Below, piece after piece: positions 27,600 through 37,572 of a DNA stretch of 64,000 bases (position 1 is its first letter; each line of letters starts with the position of its first letter). This DNA is from Pleurocapsa sp. FMAR1 (lineage in GTDB: Bacteria; Cyanobacteriota; Cyanobacteriia; Cyanobacteriales; Xenococcaceae). The notes beneath the pieces were generated by a model, which worked only from the letters and a program-made list of their open reading frames with translations, did not search any database and had not been told where the DNA came from. The stretch spans positions 2,294,001-2,358,000 of the forward strand of contig NZ_OY762512.1 in NCBI RefSeq assembly GCF_963665995.1, in the 5' to 3' direction. The position numbers and the translations under genes were made by a program.

Positions 27600-28916
27600 T
27601 CAAAAGATAAATTTCAACTGTAAACTCCATAATTGAGATTCGCTGCGTAAAATTTCAATCTGTTTAATAAATTCACGAAAATAAAAACGTCTTTCGGCTT
27701 CTGATAAATCTAACCAAAACTGAGGCAAAGAAACAGCTTGGGCGATCGCCTGAAGATTGCCTGGAGGTAACTGGGCTATTTTGCTTTCTAGTTGAGCTAT
27801 TTCGGCGCGTAATTTATAGTTGCGCAGTTCGACGGTTTCTTGATCTAAAACTTCTTGTTGTAATAAATTGGGTAATTGGGCAATTACTGATTGCTTCTGT
27901 TTAATTTGCTGTCTTAAAATATCTTCAATAACTCTAGTATCTGGTAGGTTTAATTGCTCTACAGCTAGAGGAAGTTCAACACAAATTTTATTGATAGTTT
28001 GATTTAAAACTTGAGCATAAGCGATCGCTTTACACTTTGGTTTTTGAGGACATTTATGACAGCGTAGATAGAGATATTCAGCTTTTTTTTGATGCTGGGT
28101 AACACGAGCAATATTCATCGTTAGCTGACACTGTTGGCAAATAACTAATCCTGCTAATGAACGAGGCGCGCTAGCTGTACGGGGAGATAAGCTACTATTG
28201 CGTCGCAACAAACGATCTATTTGTGCTGCCTCTTCACGGCTGATGATTGAGGCATGAGTATTGGAAATCAGTTCTGCTTTTTTATACTTCAAATCCCCTC
28301 GATATACGGGGTTTGTCAGCCAGTTACGACCAGTAGAAGGAGAGATTTTTTTGCCATAACGCTTTTCTAAATATTTAACCGCACCGCGCAATGAACCAAA
28401 TAATAAAAATCGCTCGAAAAAATCTTTAACCACTGGCGCGGTGCTTTTATCAATAATATATTTATCCTGTCCGCGACGATATCCGTAGGGAGCTTTTCCT
28501 GGAGGAGGCAGAATTTTTAAGCGATTACGAGCATGACCTTGTTTTAGCCGCATACGCTGCTTATTTACCTGTATTTGATGCAGGATTTTGGCTATGTTAG
28601 ATTTCAGGTCATAGCTGCCGTTTTGCGACCACATCCGAGAACTGTAATCTTGTTCTGTAGCAATAACCTGGATGCCAATTGATTCTAATTGCTTTAGGCG
28701 ATCGCTAATAATATTGATATTGTCTCCCAATTCTTCTAAGCGACGAAGTAATAAGATGTCTGGATGTTCGTCATTACAGTCTGCAAGTAGTTGATTTAAC
28801 TGCTGGTAGTTGCCTATATCTTGGTAAACTCGATCTATTTCTAATCCCCATATTTCTTTATTCGGTGCAGGTTCTAAAAGAGGATCGCTATAAATATAGG
28901 CAATGATTTTCATCAC
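27600..28916 (-). CDS. Serine-recombinase-like protein with altered catalytic site
   Basis: This 438-residue protein has the layout of a large serine recombinase: an N-terminal resolvase-like domain (1-120) with ILLLRRLEELGDN near 52-64, a recombinase domain (about 150-230; APYGYRRGQDKYIID and YLEKRYGKKISPSTGRNWL), a zinc ribbon (about 275-310; CQQC ... CHKCPQKPKC) and a C-terminal coiled coil. The N-terminus reads IIAYIYSDPLLE where active enzymes have a Y-x-R-V-S motif, so the Arg and nucleophile Ser positions appear replaced by Tyr and Asp. No prophage or island genes adjoin it. It may be a domesticated, catalytically inactive or shifted-nucleophile member. Confidence 0.75.
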   Translation of the reverse strand: MMKIIAYIYSDPLLEPAPNKEIWGLEIDRVYQDIGNYQQLNQLLADCNDEHPDILLLRRLEELGDNINIISDRLKQLESIGIQVIATEQDYSSRMWSQNGSYDLKSNIAKILHQIQVNKQRMRLKQGHARNRLKILPPPGKAPYGYRRGQDKYIIDKSTAPVVKDFFERFLLFGSLRGAVKYLEKRYGKKISPSTGRNWLTNPVYRGDLKYKKAELISNTHASIISREEAAQIDRLLRRNSSLSPRTASAPRSLAGLVICQQCQLTMNIARVTQHQKKAEYLYLRCHKCPQKPKCKAIAYAQVLNQTINKICVELPLAVEQLNLPDTRVIEDILRQQIKQKQSVIAQLPNLLQQEVLDQETVELRNYKLRAEIAQLESKIAQLPPGNLQAIAQAVSLPQFWLDLSEAERRFYFREFIKQIEILRSESQLWSLQLKFIF

Positions 28917-28970
28917 TTTAATATTAGTCTTGGTTACCCAAATTCTCGAATATTTAGTTGAAATTTAAGA

Positions 28971-29012
28971 GCGCGATCGCGCCATCTAACTTTAGCTGGA
29001 TCGCGATCGCGA
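28971..29012. repeat. Two 12-base palindromes with HIP1 cores
   Basis: GCGCGATCGCGC (28971-28982) and TCGCGATCGCGA (29001-29012) are perfect palindromes around GCGATCGC or CGATCG and lie 18 bases apart, between icd and the recombinase-like gene. They are HIP1-type sites, which are frequent throughout the window. Confidence 0.85.
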
Positions 29013-29038
29013 GGTAGCCGATCTATAATATGTAAGAT

Positions 29039-30463
29039 TTAGGCAAAATGTTTGATGATTGCTTGAGCAAATTCAGAGCATTTTAAAGGAGGGTCAACAG
29101 GAGGCTCGATCAGTCTAGCTAAATCATAGGTAACTTCACTATTAGCGATCGCTTCAGCCAATCCCTTTTGAATCAAATCCGCCGCTTCTTGCCAACCCAT
29201 AAACTCTAGCATCATGACTCCAGAGAGAATAACCGAGCCTGGATTAATCCGATCTAGTCCAGCGTGCTTTGGTGCTGTGCCGTGGGTAGCTTCAAAGATA
29301 GCGCAATCGTCACCAATGTTTGCCCCAGGACTCATACCCAAACCGCCAACAATAGCTGCTGCTGCATCAGAAATGTAATCGCCGTTTAGGTTCATCGTTG
29401 CCAAGATAGAATAATCATCAGGGCGGGTTTGAATTTGCTGAAAAATACTGTCAGCAATGCGATCGTTTACCATTACTTTGTTCTTCCATTTGCCTTCCCC
29501 GTGAGTATCCCAAATATTGTCTAAGACTTCTTGAACTTCTTGACCAATTTTTTGCTGTTTTTCTGGAGTTAGAGCATTATATCCAGGCTCTATTTTACGA
29601 GCGTTATCTTCAATTGAAAGATTACTATTTGCTTCTTTATTGCTTAGAATCCAAGATTCTCTTTCGGTAACACATTCACCCCGAAATTCTGTAGTCGCCA
29701 ATTCATAACCCCAGTCACGAAAAGCACCTTCGGTATATTTCATAATATTACCCTTATGTACTAAAGTAACCTGTTGCTTGTTTGCAGTCAGTTTTAAAGC
29801 CTGCTGAATTGCTTTTCTAATTAAGCGTTGTGAACCAGTTTTGCTAATCGGCTTGATGCCAATCCCTGAATCTAAAGGAATTTGCTTCTTGCCATGTTCA
29901 GGAGTGTTGGGAATCAAATCTGTGTTTAGTAAATTAATCAACCTAGTGCCAATTTCGTCCCCTTGTTTCCATTCAATACCCAGATAAATATCTTCGGTAT
30001 TTTCACGATAAACAATTACGTCCAGCTTTTCAGGATATTTATGAGGAGATGGCGTACCTTGATAGTAACGGCAGGGACGCACACAGGCATATAGCTGAAA
30101 TATTTGGCGCAGAGCTACATTCAAGGAACGAATCCCTCCTCCTACAGGAGTAGTCAAAGGACCTTTTATTGCCACTCCATATTCTTTAATCGCATCTAGA
30201 GTATCCTGAGGCAGATATTGGTAAGTACCATATTTTTCACAGGCTTCGTCTCCCGCATACACCTTAAACCAATTGATTTTACGCTTGTCACCGTAGGCAG
30301 TTTTGACCGCTGCATCAATTACAGCTTCGGTAGCTGGCCAAATATCTACTCCAGTACCATCACCACGAATAAAGGGAATGATTGGATCATCAGGGACAAT
30401 AGGCTTGCCATCTTGAAAAGTTATTTTAGAGCCAGCGTTTGGTGGTGTCAGTTTCTCGTACAT
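29039..30463 (-). CDS. icd: NADP-dependent isocitrate dehydrogenase
   Basis: Icd oxidises isocitrate to 2-oxoglutarate, the carbon skeleton for ammonium assimilation and the cyanobacterial nitrogen signal. The 474-residue protein has [17 protein letters not shown] near 28-44, the isocitrate-binding [13 protein letters not shown] near 108-120, [15 protein letters not shown] near 150-164 and [17 protein letters not shown] near 390-406. Length matches cyanobacterial Icd, which is longer than the E. coli enzyme. It is a single gene, transcribed toward the recombinase-like gene. Confidence 0.95.
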   Translation of the reverse strand: MYEKLTPPNAGSKITFQDGKPIVPDDPIIPFIRGDGTGVDIWPATEAVIDAAVKTAYGDKRKINWFKVYAGDEACEKYGTYQYLPQDTLDAIKEYGVAIKGPLTTPVGGGIRSLNVALRQIFQLYACVRPCRYYQGTPSPHKYPEKLDVIVYRENTEDIYLGIEWKQGDEIGTRLINLLNTDLIPNTPEHGKKQIPLDSGIGIKPISKTGSQRLIRKAIQQALKLTANKQQVTLVHKGNIMKYTEGAFRDWGYELATTEFRGECVTERESWILSNKEANSNLSIEDNARKIEPGYNALTPEKQQKIGQEVQEVLDNIWDTHGEGKWKNKVMVNDRIADSIFQQIQTRPDDYSILATMNLNGDYISDAAAAIVGGLGMSPGANIGDDCAIFEATHGTAPKHAGLDRINPGSVILSGVMMLEFMGWQEAADLIQKGLAEAIANSEVTYDLARLIEPPVDPPLKCSEFAQAIIKHFA

Positions 30464-30682
30464 ACGGTTGTGATTAAGGAAAAATGAATATAGCTACAGT
30501 ACAATTAAATCGCTCTGATTTGACAGTAGCAAAATTTTTTAGCTGAAGTTTTTAAATAAAAATAATTATGTTGAAGACCTGCATTAAACAATTATTAAAT
30601 TTTAAAGAGTGAGAAAATATATATTTATAAGGTGCAAAAATAGAGAATTTAATTTAAATACGTTTTTTAATAATACAAAAGC

Positions 30683-31114
30683 ATGAAAAAGATACTAATA
30701 GTAGATGATGATTTGATTTTGCCCCAGGTGCTGCAAAATTCTCTAGAACAAAAAGGATATCAAGTTATTTCTGTTGGTTCTGCCAAAGAAGCTTTAACTA
30801 AATTTAATCAGGACATCCTAGATATTATTGTTTCCGATGTTTCCATGCCAGAAATGGATGGATTTGAGTTTTGTCGCCAATTGCGATCGCAAACATTTGG
30901 TAAATTAATCCCATTTATTTTCCTCTCGGCAAAAGATGAATTAGAAGACCGTATTCAAGGACACACGATTGATGCTGACAGTTATCTTACTAAACCTTTT
31001 GAAATGAAAGAGTTACTGGCTAACATTGAGGCTTTAATCGTTTTGCCTACAAGGATACGAAAAAGCATAGTTTTAGACAAATTACTCTATAAGCGATCGC
31101 TGCTCCACGGCTAA
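30683..31114 (+). CDS. Receiver-only response regulator
   Basis: This is a 143-residue CheY-like protein. Acidic residues DDD at 8-10, the phospho-acceptor Asp in IIVSDVSMPEMDG near 51-63, and the Lys in YLTKPFE near 107-113 complete the receiver site. After the receiver only about 25 residues follow (RIRKSIVLDKLLYKRS), too few for an output domain. Related cyanobacterial regulators of NarL/Ycf29 type carry a DNA-binding domain here, so this may be either a genuine stand-alone receiver or one that lost its C-terminus. Upstream DNA is AT-rich and it diverges from icd. Confidence 0.82.
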   Translation: MKKILIVDDDLILPQVLQNSLEQKGYQVISVGSAKEALTKFNQDILDIIVSDVSMPEMDGFEFCRQLRSQTFGKLIPFIFLSAKDELEDRIQGHTIDADSYLTKPFEMKELLANIEALIVLPTRIRKSIVLDKLLYKRSLLHG

Positions 31115-31315
31115 ATCTAAAAAAGTTAGTAAATCCTAATTTGACCATAATTTTAAGCAGTGACTACAGCCAAACCGTGATAGGATTTTCATCATAGACC
31201 ACTAAGTACAAACACTCATCTTTCTTTAGAGCAAAAAAGCGATTTTGTCTAGAGCTTACTCTGCACCTTCAAAGTTTTAAATAGTGGCAGATTAACCGTC
31301 TGAGGAAAAATTCAT

Positions 31316-32002
31316 ATGGACGATATTAAAGATTTAAATCACCCAATATATTCAGAATCAGAGAAGAATCAATTAAAGCTAGTTTCTCAATTATTAGAAG
31401 CAGGAGAAACTGGTTTAGATGTCTTATCAGATTGGATGATTTCTCTTAAGGGTGAACTTGACAATTTAGCTTTAGGCAAAGCATATCAAGCTTTATATCA
31501 AGATAGTAATCCTGTCGTTCAAGATTTTTTAGCTAGCAATTTTCCTCAAGGTGTTGTTCCCCTCCTCTCGGAGCAAAACATTGACTATCAACCCTTACAA
31601 CAATTATTGGCTCAACAAGATTTTCAAGGTGCTGATGTAGTGACCTTACAAAAGCTGTGTGAGTTAGCAGGTGCAGCAGCGGTTGAGAGAAAGTGGGTTT
31701 ACTTTACGGAGATAGAAAACATTTCAACCACAGATTTTCACACTTTGGATCGATTATGGTTGATGCACTCTCAAGGAAAGTTTGGTTTCTCTGTACAAAG
31801 ACGAATTTGGCTATCTGTTGGCAAGAATTTTTCTAAATTGTGGACTAAGATAGGCTGGAAATCTGAAAATACATGGACACGTTACCCCAAAGAATTTACC
31901 TGGAATTTAACTGCTCCTGATGGTCATTTACCTTTATCTAATCAATTGCGTGGTGTAAGAGTTTTAGATGCTATATTTGCTCATTCAGCTTGGACTAAAT
32001 AG
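31316..32002 (+). CDS. gun4: GUN4-type tetrapyrrole-binding protein
   Basis: GUN4 binds protoporphyrin IX and Mg-protoporphyrin and stimulates Mg-chelatase, the first committed step of chlorophyll synthesis. The 228-residue protein has an N-terminal helical bundle (about 1-80) and the GUN4 core (about 85-228), with DYQPLQQLLAQQDFQGAD near 83-100, DRLWLMHSQGKFGFSVQRRI near 144-163 and a C-terminal SNQLRGVRVLDAIFAH. Length and domain order match single-gene cyanobacterial GUN4. It is not next to chelatase genes. Confidence 0.9.
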   Translation: MDDIKDLNHPIYSESEKNQLKLVSQLLEAGETGLDVLSDWMISLKGELDNLALGKAYQALYQDSNPVVQDFLASNFPQGVVPLLSEQNIDYQPLQQLLAQQDFQGADVVTLQKLCELAGAAAVERKWVYFTEIENISTTDFHTLDRLWLMHSQGKFGFSVQRRIWLSVGKNFSKLWTKIGWKSENTWTRYPKEFTWNLTAPDGHLPLSNQLRGVRVLDAIFAHSAWTK

Positions 32003-32496
32003 TTTATTACCAGCATTAGAAAATATCTGGGGTAAATAATATCACCGCGTCCCCACGTCCTGGCTTCAACCTATCTGTATCAACCAAAAAGTAAAGCGAT
32101 ATTACTCCCTAAACACTATTATTTCCAAGATTTATGCCAGAAATGTTCGTTCTAGCAGATTTTCGGGAACTTTAAAAGGAGCAAGCTAATCAAAGCATAA
32201 GTTCTTTTTCATTTACTAGAAAAGAATTTAGTGATCTAAAATTAGCCATCTAGTCTAATATGTTCATTTTTATAAAGTTGCCAAAATATGCTCAAATTTT
32301 TTGATTTATCAAGCTTTTAAAGCATAATTTAGCAATATTAGTTTACACCAGAGTTATGACTAAATATCTGGTATAGCACTGCATTAACTACGCTGTGTTG
32401 GGCAAAATTCTAGTTCAATTTCTTGACCAAAATTTTGTAGCAGAATATTTTTGGAGTCCATATACAATAACTTTTATTAAAAATTAAGTAATACCC
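32003..32496. other. 494-base intergenic region
   Basis: AT-rich DNA between gun4 and the GAF protein gene on the same strand. No gene, RNA or strong terminator was recognised. Confidence 0.5.
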
Positions 32497-34095
32497 GTGG
32501 AAGCAGTAGATTTAGGGTCAGCAGTCACCAATATGACTAAGCCACAAAACCAACTTTTTTGCCGTTTAGATGGTCTTACCTCTTCAACGAGAGAGCAGCT
32601 AAGATTAACCACCTTAAGTCAACTAGGCTTATTGGTTTCTGAGTCAGTTCCTGTTTTTGAAGAAGTGACCCAAAAAGCTGCAACTTTTGTCAATGCACCA
32701 ATATCTATTTTGAGTTTGGCTATTGAAGGTGAACTATGGTTTAAATCAGCAGTTGGTCTATCAACAACTGGTTTAATGAATCAGTTAGCGTCTCAACGAA
32801 AAATATCTCTTGATGAGTCTTTTAGTAGTTATGTTATTGATAGTCAGCAGCCATTAGTTATCGATAATACTTTAAGTAATGCTGTTTTTGCCCATAGTGT
32901 TTTGACTCAGCATTATGGGATTCGAGCTTATTTAGGAGTTCCTCTGATTAGTTCTGATGATTTATGTATTGGAACTCTAGAAGTGATGGACTGGAAAACT
33001 AGAGAGTTTAATGAGCGCGACATTGATTATTTAGCTTTACTAGCTCGCTGGTGTTTAGGAGAATTTGAACGTCATCAGAGTATCAAAACTAAAAAAGCAA
33101 ATTCTTCGGGTTTTACTCAACCAGAGTGGCAAAAAGCTAATAGCCTGATCTTGCCTACCATGGTCGGTTTGGGTAGTGACGGTGCAACTTCCAGGAAAAA
33201 TATAGCCCAGGTAAATCAATTTAGTGAAGATAGTCAAGCCTCATCAAAAGCTGCCACTAATCCAATTAAAATTAAGCTCTTATCTCAACTAACCCAAGAG
33301 TTAAAAACTCCTCTAACTGCGGTAATTGGTATGGCGAGCGTGCTACATCGCGAGGTGTATGGACCTTTGACCGTTAAGCAAAGGGAGTATTTAGAAATTA
33401 TTCACAATAGTGGTCAAAATTTGATTAATTTAGTCGATGAAATTGTCAGTCTAGGAATTTTAAACGCGCAAAATTCTGAGATCAACACCACAGCAGTAGA
33501 TATTGAAATGCTTTGTCAGCAGGTAATTAATAGCCTGGAGGACAGTGCCAAACAGCATCAGCAAGCATTATGTCTTTCTATCGAGCCTGGCAATAGAATT
33601 TGGTCTTTAGATAAAGAAAAAGTACGACAAGCTCTTTACTATTTAATTACCAGTATTTTGGAAATGTCTGAAGCTGGTGGCGAAATAAAAATTCATGTTT
33701 CTCGCAGAAATAAAGCCTTGAATATTGCCGTAGGTATTTCTCATCCTTGGTTAGGAGAAAATTTTGGCGAATCAAATCTTCATTCTCAGGCGATTACTAA
33801 AGCTTTGAGTCTAAATCAAGATAATATTCAAAACTTTGATGGTTTTAACGCGGGAATGAGCGATATTGCTCTGAGTAATCATCAAATATTAACCTCGGCT
33901 GCGTTAATGATGGTTATTAATGAGGAAGATTCTTTGGATAAAGTGGTTAATAAAATTCCTCGTGATGTTTTGGGACTATTATTTTGCTGTCATTTAACCG
34001 AAATACATGAAGGATCTGTAGTTGTTCAAGGTTCTCTTAATTCTAGTTATCGTTATGTGCTGCAATTTCCGAAAACTTATTCGGCAGAAGAGTAA
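32497..34095 (+). CDS. GAF-domain protein with degenerate histidine-kinase module
   Basis: This 532-residue protein has a GAF domain (about 40-190; FSSYVIDSQQPLVI, GIRAYLGVPLIS) and a kinase-like C-terminal half (about 255-530). The dimerisation helix reads LSQLTQELKTPLTAVIGM, where the family's phospho-acceptor His is Gln267. The ATPase part lacks a recognisable N box and the D-x-G-x-G and G-x-G-L-G loops. It is therefore a pseudokinase, probably a signal-binding dimer partner rather than an enzyme. The start is GTG 32497; ATG 32533 is an alternative. The ictB gene follows 62 bases downstream. Confidence 0.8.
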   Translation: MEAVDLGSAVTNMTKPQNQLFCRLDGLTSSTREQLRLTTLSQLGLLVSESVPVFEEVTQKAATFVNAPISILSLAIEGELWFKSAVGLSTTGLMNQLASQRKISLDESFSSYVIDSQQPLVIDNTLSNAVFAHSVLTQHYGIRAYLGVPLISSDDLCIGTLEVMDWKTREFNERDIDYLALLARWCLGEFERHQSIKTKKANSSGFTQPEWQKANSLILPTMVGLGSDGATSRKNIAQVNQFSEDSQASSKAATNPIKIKLLSQLTQELKTPLTAVIGMASVLHREVYGPLTVKQREYLEIIHNSGQNLINLVDEIVSLGILNAQNSEINTTAVDIEMLCQQVINSLEDSAKQHQQALCLSIEPGNRIWSLDKEKVRQALYYLITSILEMSEAGGEIKIHVSRRNKALNIAVGISHPWLGENFGESNLHSQAITKALSLNQDNIQNFDGFNAGMSDIALSNHQILTSAALMMVINEEDSLDKVVNKIPRDVLGLLFCCHLTEIHEGSVVVQGSLNSSYRYVLQFPKTYSAEE

Positions 34096-34157
34096 AATCT
34101 GAATATAAGCAATACGTGGTTTAGGATAAGGATGTTCAATTTTACTTAATCCTATCC

Positions 34158-35546
34158 ATGAAATCGGCTTGGTCAACCATCACGTTCTCAAAGCCACAGT
34201 TGCATCAGTGGCGCAAAGGTAGCTATCTTCATCGAGCAGTTGGAGCTTTATCTAACTGGCGACAAGGAAGTTGGCTGTTGCAATGGTCTGAGGCAATTGG
34301 AGCTTGTTTAATTAGCCTGGTTTTTGTATTTGCACCTTTTGTTTCTACTGCTTTAATTGGTGTTTTGTTGCTTGCTGTTGCAGCCTACTGGATTGTAACT
34401 ACTATTTCTGCATCTAAAAAAGAAAAACTCAGCATTACGCCGATTCATATTTTAGTTTTTTTGTACTGGTGCATAGCGGCGATCGCCACAGCTTTTTCTC
34501 CCGTTAAATCTGCTGCCTTAAATGGTCTAGTAACCTTGACTATTTACTTAATCTTGTTTGCTTTAGCAGCCCGAATATTGCGATCGCCTAAACTATATAA
34601 CTGGATTATCACCAGCTATTTATTAACTGCTTTGATAGTTAGTTCTTATGGTGTGCGCCAGGAGTTTTTTGGCGTACAGCAGTTAGCCACCTGGAATGAT
34701 CCCACCTCACCCTTGGCGAACGCGACTAGAGTTTATAGCTACCTAGGTAATCCTAATTTGTTAGGAGGATATTTGTTACCAGCGATCGCTTTAAGCATAG
34801 CTGCGGTTTTTATTTGGCATGGTTGGATTAAAAAAACCCTAGCGGTGACTATGGTAATTATTAATTCTAGCTGTCTATATTTTACTGGTAGTCGTGGGGC
34901 ATGGTTGGCGATGACAGTATTAATTGGTGTCATGCTGCTGCTGTTTTACTATTGGTGGCGTGAATATTTACCTCGCTTCTGGCAAATTTGGTTATTACCT
35001 CTGGTATTTGGCAGTTTGGCAGGATTGTTTATCTTGGCATTTATTTCTTTAGAGCCTCTACGCATCAGAGTCATGAGTATTTTTGCAGGTAGAGGAGACA
35101 GCAGCAATAATTTTCGGATTAACGTTTGGCAAGCCTGTTTCAAAATTATTGAAGACTACCCAATAATTGGCATTGGACCAGGACATGATGCTTTTAATAA
35201 AATTTATCCCCGCTACATGGATTCACGCTATCCTGCTCTAAGCGCCTATTCGATCTATTTAGAACATCTAGTAGAAATGGGCTATATTGGCTTGGGGTGC
35301 TTTATCTGGCTTTTGGTAGTCACTTTTAATCATGGCATAGGTCAATTAATTCGTTTACGCCAGAGCAAGAATAAAAGAGGAATCTATCTGATTGCTGCGG
35401 TTGCTGCGATCGCTAGTCTGGCTTTTCATGGCTTTGTGGACACAGTTTGGTATCGTCCTCAAATTAATACGCTCTGGTGGTTGACCTTAGCTATTATTGC
35501 TAGTTTTTACGACGATGTTAGTAGTTACACCGAATATAAAGAGTAA
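34158..35546 (+). CDS. ictB: IctB-type membrane protein of the O-antigen-ligase superfamily
   Basis: This 462-residue protein has about 10-11 TM segments. The signature NPLGGYL-like YSYLGNPNLLGGYLLPA lies near 193-209, and IGIGPGHDAFNKIYPRYM near 335-352 forms the large periplasmic loop of the Wzy/WaaL fold. The N-terminal WRKGSYLHRAVGALSNWRQG is typical of cyanobacterial IctB. IctB was first linked to inorganic carbon accumulation, but its direct activity as a transporter is not established and a glycan ligase or polymerase role is possible from the fold. Confidence 0.87.
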   Translation: MKSAWSTITFSKPQLHQWRKGSYLHRAVGALSNWRQGSWLLQWSEAIGACLISLVFVFAPFVSTALIGVLLLAVAAYWIVTTISASKKEKLSITPIHILVFLYWCIAAIATAFSPVKSAALNGLVTLTIYLILFALAARILRSPKLYNWIITSYLLTALIVSSYGVRQEFFGVQQLATWNDPTSPLANATRVYSYLGNPNLLGGYLLPAIALSIAAVFIWHGWIKKTLAVTMVIINSSCLYFTGSRGAWLAMTVLIGVMLLLFYYWWREYLPRFWQIWLLPLVFGSLAGLFILAFISLEPLRIRVMSIFAGRGDSSNNFRINVWQACFKIIEDYPIIGIGPGHDAFNKIYPRYMDSRYPALSAYSIYLEHLVEMGYIGLGCFIWLLVVTFNHGIGQLIRLRQSKNKRGIYLIAAVAAIASLAFHGFVDTVWYRPQINTLWWLTLAIIASFYDDVSSYTEYKE

Positions 35547-35570
35547 TTCAGCAAACTGTTAAATTGCTCA

Positions 35571-35605
35571 TTGTTAATTGTTAATTGTTAATTGTTAATT
35601 GTTCA
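35571..35605. repeat. Heptamer tandem repeat (TTGTTAA x4-5)
   Basis: Four exact and one degenerate copies of TTGTTAA lie between the convergent ictB and smpB genes. It is a second cyanobacterial STRR-type heptamer in this window. Confidence 0.9.
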
Positions 35606-35610
35606 TTGAC

Positions 35611-36078
35611 TCAATCTCGCTTCATGGCTCTTGCCATAGATCTTTCATCGTCGCGTTTTTTCGATGTTTCTCGCTTGTCGTGTAGTTTTTTACCTTTGCC
35701 CAAACCGACTACAATTTTAACTCTTCCTTTTTTGAAGTACATTTTCAAAGGAACAAGTGTCAGACCTTTTTGTTCGGTTTGCCCAATGAGTTTGTTGATT
35801 TCTTTACGGTGGAGCAGTAATTTACGAACACGGCGAGCCTCATGGTTAAAATGAGACCCTCCTGCTTGATAGGGAGAAATATGAACATTACTTAACCAAG
35901 CTTCACCGTTTTTGATGAAAGCATAGCCATCTCTAAGGTTGACTTTTCCTGCTCGGATTGACTTTACTTCTGTACCAACTAATTCAATTCCTGCTTCGTA
36001 GGTTTCTAGAATTTCGTAAAGATAACGAGCCTGACGATTATCACTAACAATTTTGACTCCTGGGTTATTTTCAGCCAT
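35611..36078 (-). CDS. smpB: SsrA-binding protein
   Basis: SmpB binds tmRNA and delivers it to stalled ribosomes for trans-translation. The 155-residue protein has the OB-fold core with NRQARYLYEILETYEAGI near 14-31, GTEVKSIRAGKVNLRDGYA near 36-54, and the basic C-terminal tail KGKKLHDKRETSKKRDDERS that folds into the ribosome A site. Length and motifs are standard. The tmRNA gene itself was not found in this window. Confidence 0.96.
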   Translation of the reverse strand: MAENNPGVKIVSDNRQARYLYEILETYEAGIELVGTEVKSIRAGKVNLRDGYAFIKNGEAWLSNVHISPYQAGGSHFNHEARRVRKLLLHRKEINKLIGQTEQKGLTLVPLKMYFKKGRVKIVVGLGKGKKLHDKRETSKKRDDERSMARAMKRD

Positions 36079-36156
36079 GCTTGTACATCTAAATTCTGGA
36101 CTTGTTGAGGACTTATTAGTATATCATTCAGCTTTTAGTAGGGCTTGTCATTACTA

Positions 36157-36852
36157 CTAAGGACAGTTTTCAGGATCGCAAGAAACTTCTATAGCTGCGA
36201 TCGCTGCATCATCACGATATTTATCAGTCACATAAGAAACACCTGGATAGTCGGCATAAATACCAGAAAGTTCCGTTCCATCGGCAGTTAATTCAAAGTT
36301 GGAGGCTCTAAAACGAATATTTTCTGGCTTTTGATCTTCAAACGTTACGTATTCACTTGATTCGCCTTCGGTGTTGTATGCCAACACGGCATTTCCATAA
36401 GTTTTTTCTGCCTCTTTGATTGGCATACCTGCTTTGATTCCTGCTTTAGTTTGATAGCGATCGTTGTCCGTCAATAACATAGTAATAGGGTCGTCATCAT
36501 TAGGAGTTGCCTTATTAGAGTCAGAAGTCGTTTCTACTGGGTAAAGAATATAATATTGAACTATATCTTTTTTAGTTACGGCGATCGCATTGGTATCAAC
36601 CGTAAAAGACGATATCATTTCAAATTTGGTATCTGGATCTGATATTTGCTTTAATTGACCCAAAGTCATGCCAAGCTTGGCTTTTCCTATGCCACTAGAA
36701 GATATAAGAACTTTTTCTTTTATCGTTGCTGTATTAACTTGGCTAATCTTCACACCAGATTCAGTAGAGCTAGCATCCTCAGATTGAGTATTAATAGTTT
36801 TGGCTTGACAAGCTGACAAAAGCAGCAAGACTAACAAAATAATTCTTTTCAT
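36157..36852 (-). CDS. Lipoprotein of unknown function
   Basis: This is a 231-residue secreted protein with a short hydrophobic signal and lipobox LLSAC (Cys15). Two similar stretches, SGIGKAKLGMTLGQLKQI (about 53-70) and AGIKAGMPIKEAEKTYG (about 137-153), suggest an internal duplication of a small beta-alpha unit. A Cys-containing C-terminus (EVSCDPENCP) ends it. I do not recognise the family. It lies downstream of smpB's 5' end on the same strand with 78 bases between the genes. Confidence 0.75.
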   Translation of the reverse strand: MKRIILLVLLLLSACQAKTINTQSEDASSTESGVKISQVNTATIKEKVLISSSGIGKAKLGMTLGQLKQISDPDTKFEMISSFTVDTNAIAVTKKDIVQYYILYPVETTSDSNKATPNDDDPITMLLTDNDRYQTKAGIKAGMPIKEAEKTYGNAVLAYNTEGESSEYVTFEDQKPENIRFRASNFELTADGTELSGIYADYPGVSYVTDKYRDDAAIAAIEVSCDPENCP

Positions 36853-37572
36853 TGAAATATCGTAACTTTTTAAGTTGATAAATATCTGAATTTTTGAGAT
36901 TTAAAAAAGAGATGTTTTTATAATATTTAATATTTTATATTCTCAGCATCAAAATATCACCATTTAATTGCTATAGTTTTTTAATTTACTTAATATCTTA
37001 TTTATTAATCTTAGCTATATAAAAATTAAGCTCAAAACAAAAAAACAAACTCGATCATAAATTTGATTAGATCTTGTCTAAAGCATAAATTAGGCAAATA
37101 CGTAATTAACCGAGCTGCGAACATAAAGAAGATATATAGTAAATCAAAGTACAGCAGCAATTATGCTCGATTAATCAATGTATCGAAGTTTAATCTATAC
37201 TTTCGGCATATTCTATTGAGTTAGAGTAATAATAGATGTTGTTCATTTAAAGTATAAAACAGATAATATGGTAAATACTTAGTCACTTTTTTGTATTTTA
37301 TCTAATCAGTTTTTTGTATGCTCGATAAATACTGTTTAAACATCTAAGATATAATTAGCGAAAAAACATTCTTTGGCAGATGCAGGCTATCATATTTTTG
37401 CCTAGATTATTTTGTTTTGGGGCTTCAGACAGAACTCTTTTGAACTACATTTTGAAATTTTGGCGATCGCCAATCAAGGATTTTTGCTCAGAACATATCA
37501 ATTTACCCAATTATCTTGATTGATAACTCCATTGATGTTCTACTTATTTAAATTAACTTAATTGCTAAAAAA
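36853..37572. other. 720-base AT-rich intergenic region
   Basis: This long gap separates the divergent lipoprotein and deaminase genes. It is very AT-rich with many short A/T runs and no open frame or hairpin that I can support. It is the left border of the accessory region. Confidence 0.5.

Noticed and set aside
27600-28916. Prophage integrase
   Set aside because: No phage genes or attachment repeats are near, neighbours are core genes, and the catalytic motif is altered.
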